Source: Ruminococcaceae bacterium UBA1320
GTDB lineage: Bacteria; Bacillota; Clostridia; Oscillospirales; Ethanoligenentaceae
Assembly (NCBI GenBank): GCA_002306975.1
Contig: DBTI01000227.1
Location: 1 to 7,125 of the forward strand
Length of the DNA: 7,125 bases
Reading direction: 5' to 3'
The position numbers were made by a program, and so were the translations under genes. Position 1 is the first letter of the stretch, and each line of letters starts with the position of its first letter. Positions 5,623 to 7,125 of the stretch are shown here, piece after piece. The notes beneath the pieces are model-generated. The model saw only the letters and a program-made list of their open reading frames with translations, was not told the origin of the DNA and made no database searches.

Positions 5623-7125
5623 ATGAAAACAAAAGCGCTTTTGAACCGGTTTATCAAAAAAGCGGCGGTTTGGGCTACCACTGCTGCAATGCTTGTTACG
5701 GGCATGATGTCGGGAATGGGAGGGCTGACTGCGTCAGCGGTGACAGTAGGCAACTGGGCTGAACAGGGCAACTACTCCACAGCATGGTATGATAATGCTG
5801 TTGCATTCGACCCGAATACTGTCAGCTTTAACATAAGCACGGCAGCAGACCTTGCGGGTCTTGCTTATCTTGTCAACAACGGGAACTCCTTCAGCGGTAA
5901 AACCGTTACGCTTACGGAAAACATTACCGATCTTTACGAACATTATTGGACGCCTATCGGAATCGATAACGCAGATGTATTTTCCGGCAGCTTTGATGGT
6001 TCAGGCCTTGAAATAAGCGGGCTTACGATAGGCTCTCCGTCGGGCTATGACAGCAATTTTTCTTATGCCGGGTTGTTCGGTGCTACCCTGCCGGGCAGCA
6101 CGATTAAGGACCTTGGCGTTGTGAACGCATCAATCAGCTCATCGTATTATCTTGGATCAATAATACCACAGGGGGTCATGGCCGGATGTCTTGCAGGAAG
6201 CAGCGGCAGCACAATCACAAACTGTTATGCCACAGGAAATGTGACAGGGACCGGTTACTATTCCATAATAGGCGGTCTCGTTGGAAATAGCAGTGGCACA
6301 ATCATAAACTGCTACGACACGTGCAGTGTAACAGGAAGCAATATCAACACTCTAGGTGGCCTTGCTGGATGTAATAGCGGCAGCGTTATAAATTGCTTCA
6401 CCACAGGCAATATTACAGGAGGCAGCAACAGCATGGCAGGCGGCCTTACTGGCATTAATGAAGGGACGGTTACCAACGGATATTGGAACAGCGACGCCTC
6501 TCAAACGGTAGGCGGAACGTCTCAAAGTCTTGACGCCGGATTCGGGTCCGGCAGCATAGTTACCAGCACTTCACTGCCCTTAGTAGTGATGATGGGTTCA
6601 ACAGGCACAACAATCACCTATACGAATAACACAAGCGGCGGCACAGACGAAGCAACCACTTTTATCGACGCGCTCAACGGAGGTCGTGGGTCATCGTCAA
6701 TCACCGATTTGTTTTATTGGAAAGCGGACAACGCCGCGACACCGGAAAATGGCGGATACCCTGTATTTACGGGCACTCCCGTATCCGATACTACCAAGCC
6801 GACACTTTCATCGGTAACGCCCACCACCGTTACGGCGGGCGACACAATCAGCGCAACAAGCAATGAGGCGGGCACCGTCTATCTTGTACAGTCCGGTGAC
6901 TATTCGACTAAAGCCGAGCTTGATGACGCGGTTAATGCCGGAAGCGGAGTAAAATATGAGCTGGACGCGGCGGGTACCGCACCTCTTTTGACAACTGGCC
7001 TTGCCACCGGAGACTATCAGGTTTACGCTGTCGACACGACCGGCAATGTTTCCTTTCCTACGGCGGTTACAGTTTCAGCGGTATCCGATACCCCCGCACC
7101 GACAATTACCGCGGCGACGCCCACG
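5623..7125 (+). CDS. Secreted surface protein with GLUG and Ig-like repeats (partial, 3' end outside window)
   Basis: The reading frame is open from ATG 5623 to the last base, 501 codons with no stop, so only the N-terminal part is seen. Residues 1-39 are a signal peptide: Lys/Arg-rich start, hydrophobic core, and a probable signal peptidase I site T-A-S-A before Val40. Residues about 47-185 resemble the N-terminal part of beta-helix surface proteins (STAADLAGLAYLVN, FSGSFDGSGLEISGLTI, YAGLFG, IKDLGVVN). Four GLUG-type repeats follow at residues 187, 217, 245 and 273. A Ser/Thr-rich region leads to an Ig-like module starting at residue 387, and a second copy starts at 487. The product is exported and probably cell-surface bound, acting as an adhesin or polymer-binding protein (inference). 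The anchoring domain, such as a sorting signal or S-layer homology repeats, would lie beyond the window. The gene is divergent from the sensor-kinase operon and has a SARP-style promoter. Confidence 0.9.
   Translation, partial: MKTKALLNRFIKKAAVWATTAAMLVTGMMSGMGGLTASAVTVGNWAEQGNYSTAWYDNAVAFDPNTVSFNISTAADLAGLAYLVNNGNSFSGKTVTLTENITDLYEHYWTPIGIDNADVFSGSFDGSGLEISGLTIGSPSGYDSNFSYAGLFGATLPGSTIKDLGVVNASISSSYYLGSIIPQGVMAGCLAGSSGSTITNCYATGNVTGTGYYSIIGGLVGNSSGTIINCYDTCSVTGSNINTLGGLAGCNSGSVINCFTTGNITGGSNSMAGGLTGINEGTVTNGYWNSDASQTVGGTSQSLDAGFGSGSIVTSTSLPLVVMMGSTGTTITYTNNTSGGTDEATTFIDALNGGRGSSSITDLFYWKADNAATPENGGYPVFTGTPVSDTTKPTLSSVTPTTVTAGDTISATSNEAGTVYLVQSGDYSTKAELDDAVNAGSGVKYELDAAGTAPLLTTGLATGDYQVYAVDTTGNVSFPTAVTVSAVSDTPAPTITAATPT
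6181..6486 (+). repeat. Four tandem GLUG-type repeats within the surface protein
   Basis: The repeat starts are residues 187 (AGCLAGSSGSTITNCY), 217 (GGLVGNSSGTIINCY), 245 (GGLAGCNSGSVINCF) and 273 (GGLTGINEGTVTNGYW), with periods of 30, 28 and 28 residues. The pattern is G-G-L-x-G, then a small-residue turn, then T/V-I-x-N-C-Y. It matches the GLUG motif known from bacterial surface and protease-like proteins. Each repeat is probably one coil of a beta-helix. The first three end with NCY or NCF; the fourth loses the Cys. Confidence 0.8.
6781..7125 (+). repeat. Start of a 100-residue tandem Ig-like repeat array
   Basis: Residues 387-486 form one unit beginning VSDTTKPTLSSVTPT. The next unit begins at residue 487 with VSDTPAPTITAATPT. 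At DNA level GTATCCGATAC recurs at 6781 and 7081, exactly 300 bp apart, in frame. The unit contains AGDTISATSNEAGTVYLVQ and GDYQVYAVDTTGN, patterns common in bacterial Ig-like surface domains. The second unit is cut by the window end; the number of copies is unknown. Confidence 0.75.

Noticed and set aside
1..7125. CRISPR array, tRNA, rRNA, transposase or phage attachment site
   Set aside because: No regularly spaced short repeats with unique spacers, no cloverleaf or ribosomal sequence, and no transposase or integrase frame were seen. The regular repeats at the right end are in-frame protein repeats.

Overview
The window looks like a stretch of a low-to-moderate GC Gram-positive chromosome, most likely a member of the Clostridia or a related Firmicutes lineage. 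This is inferred from AT-rich intergenic DNA, purine-rich ribosome binding sites, a 7TM-type (DISM-like) sensor kinase paired with a receiver-SARP regulator, a lipoprotein, and a surface protein with GLUG repeats. The species cannot be named from the sequence.

Layout. Positions 1-199 hold no gene. They contain two perfect hairpins, a 15-bp stem at 36-70 and a 29-bp stem at 122-184. The minus strand then carries three genes, read from right to left. The first is a sensor kinase of about 1020 residues (5248-2180). It has a signal anchor, an extracellular jelly-roll-like domain, seven membrane helices, a HisKA/HATPase kinase, a receiver, and a second LytS-type kinase. Its response regulator follows 49 bp downstream (2130-1000), with a LytTR-type receiver, a winged helix and a BTAD domain, i.e. 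SARP architecture. A secreted lipoprotein of unknown function comes last (865-200). Positions 5249-5622 form a divergent control region. On the plus strand, from 5623 to beyond the window end, lies a secreted surface protein with a beta-helix-like N-terminus, four GLUG repeats and Ig-like repeats with an exact 100-residue period.

How the parts may work together. The kinase operon has a near-consensus sigma-A promoter (TTGACA, 17 bp, TAGAAT). The surface-protein promoter lacks a -35 hexamer. In its place are two identical heptamers, TTCAGAA, in direct orientation with an 11-bp period, the second ending exactly 8 bp before an extended -10 TATAGT. This is the geometry described for SARP-activated promoters, and the neighbouring gene encodes a SARP-type regulator. 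The most interesting hypothesis here is therefore a self-contained circuit: an envelope sensor with two kinase modules phosphorylates a SARP-like regulator, which switches on a divergently encoded cell-surface protein. The geometry is read directly from the sequence; the regulatory link is inference.
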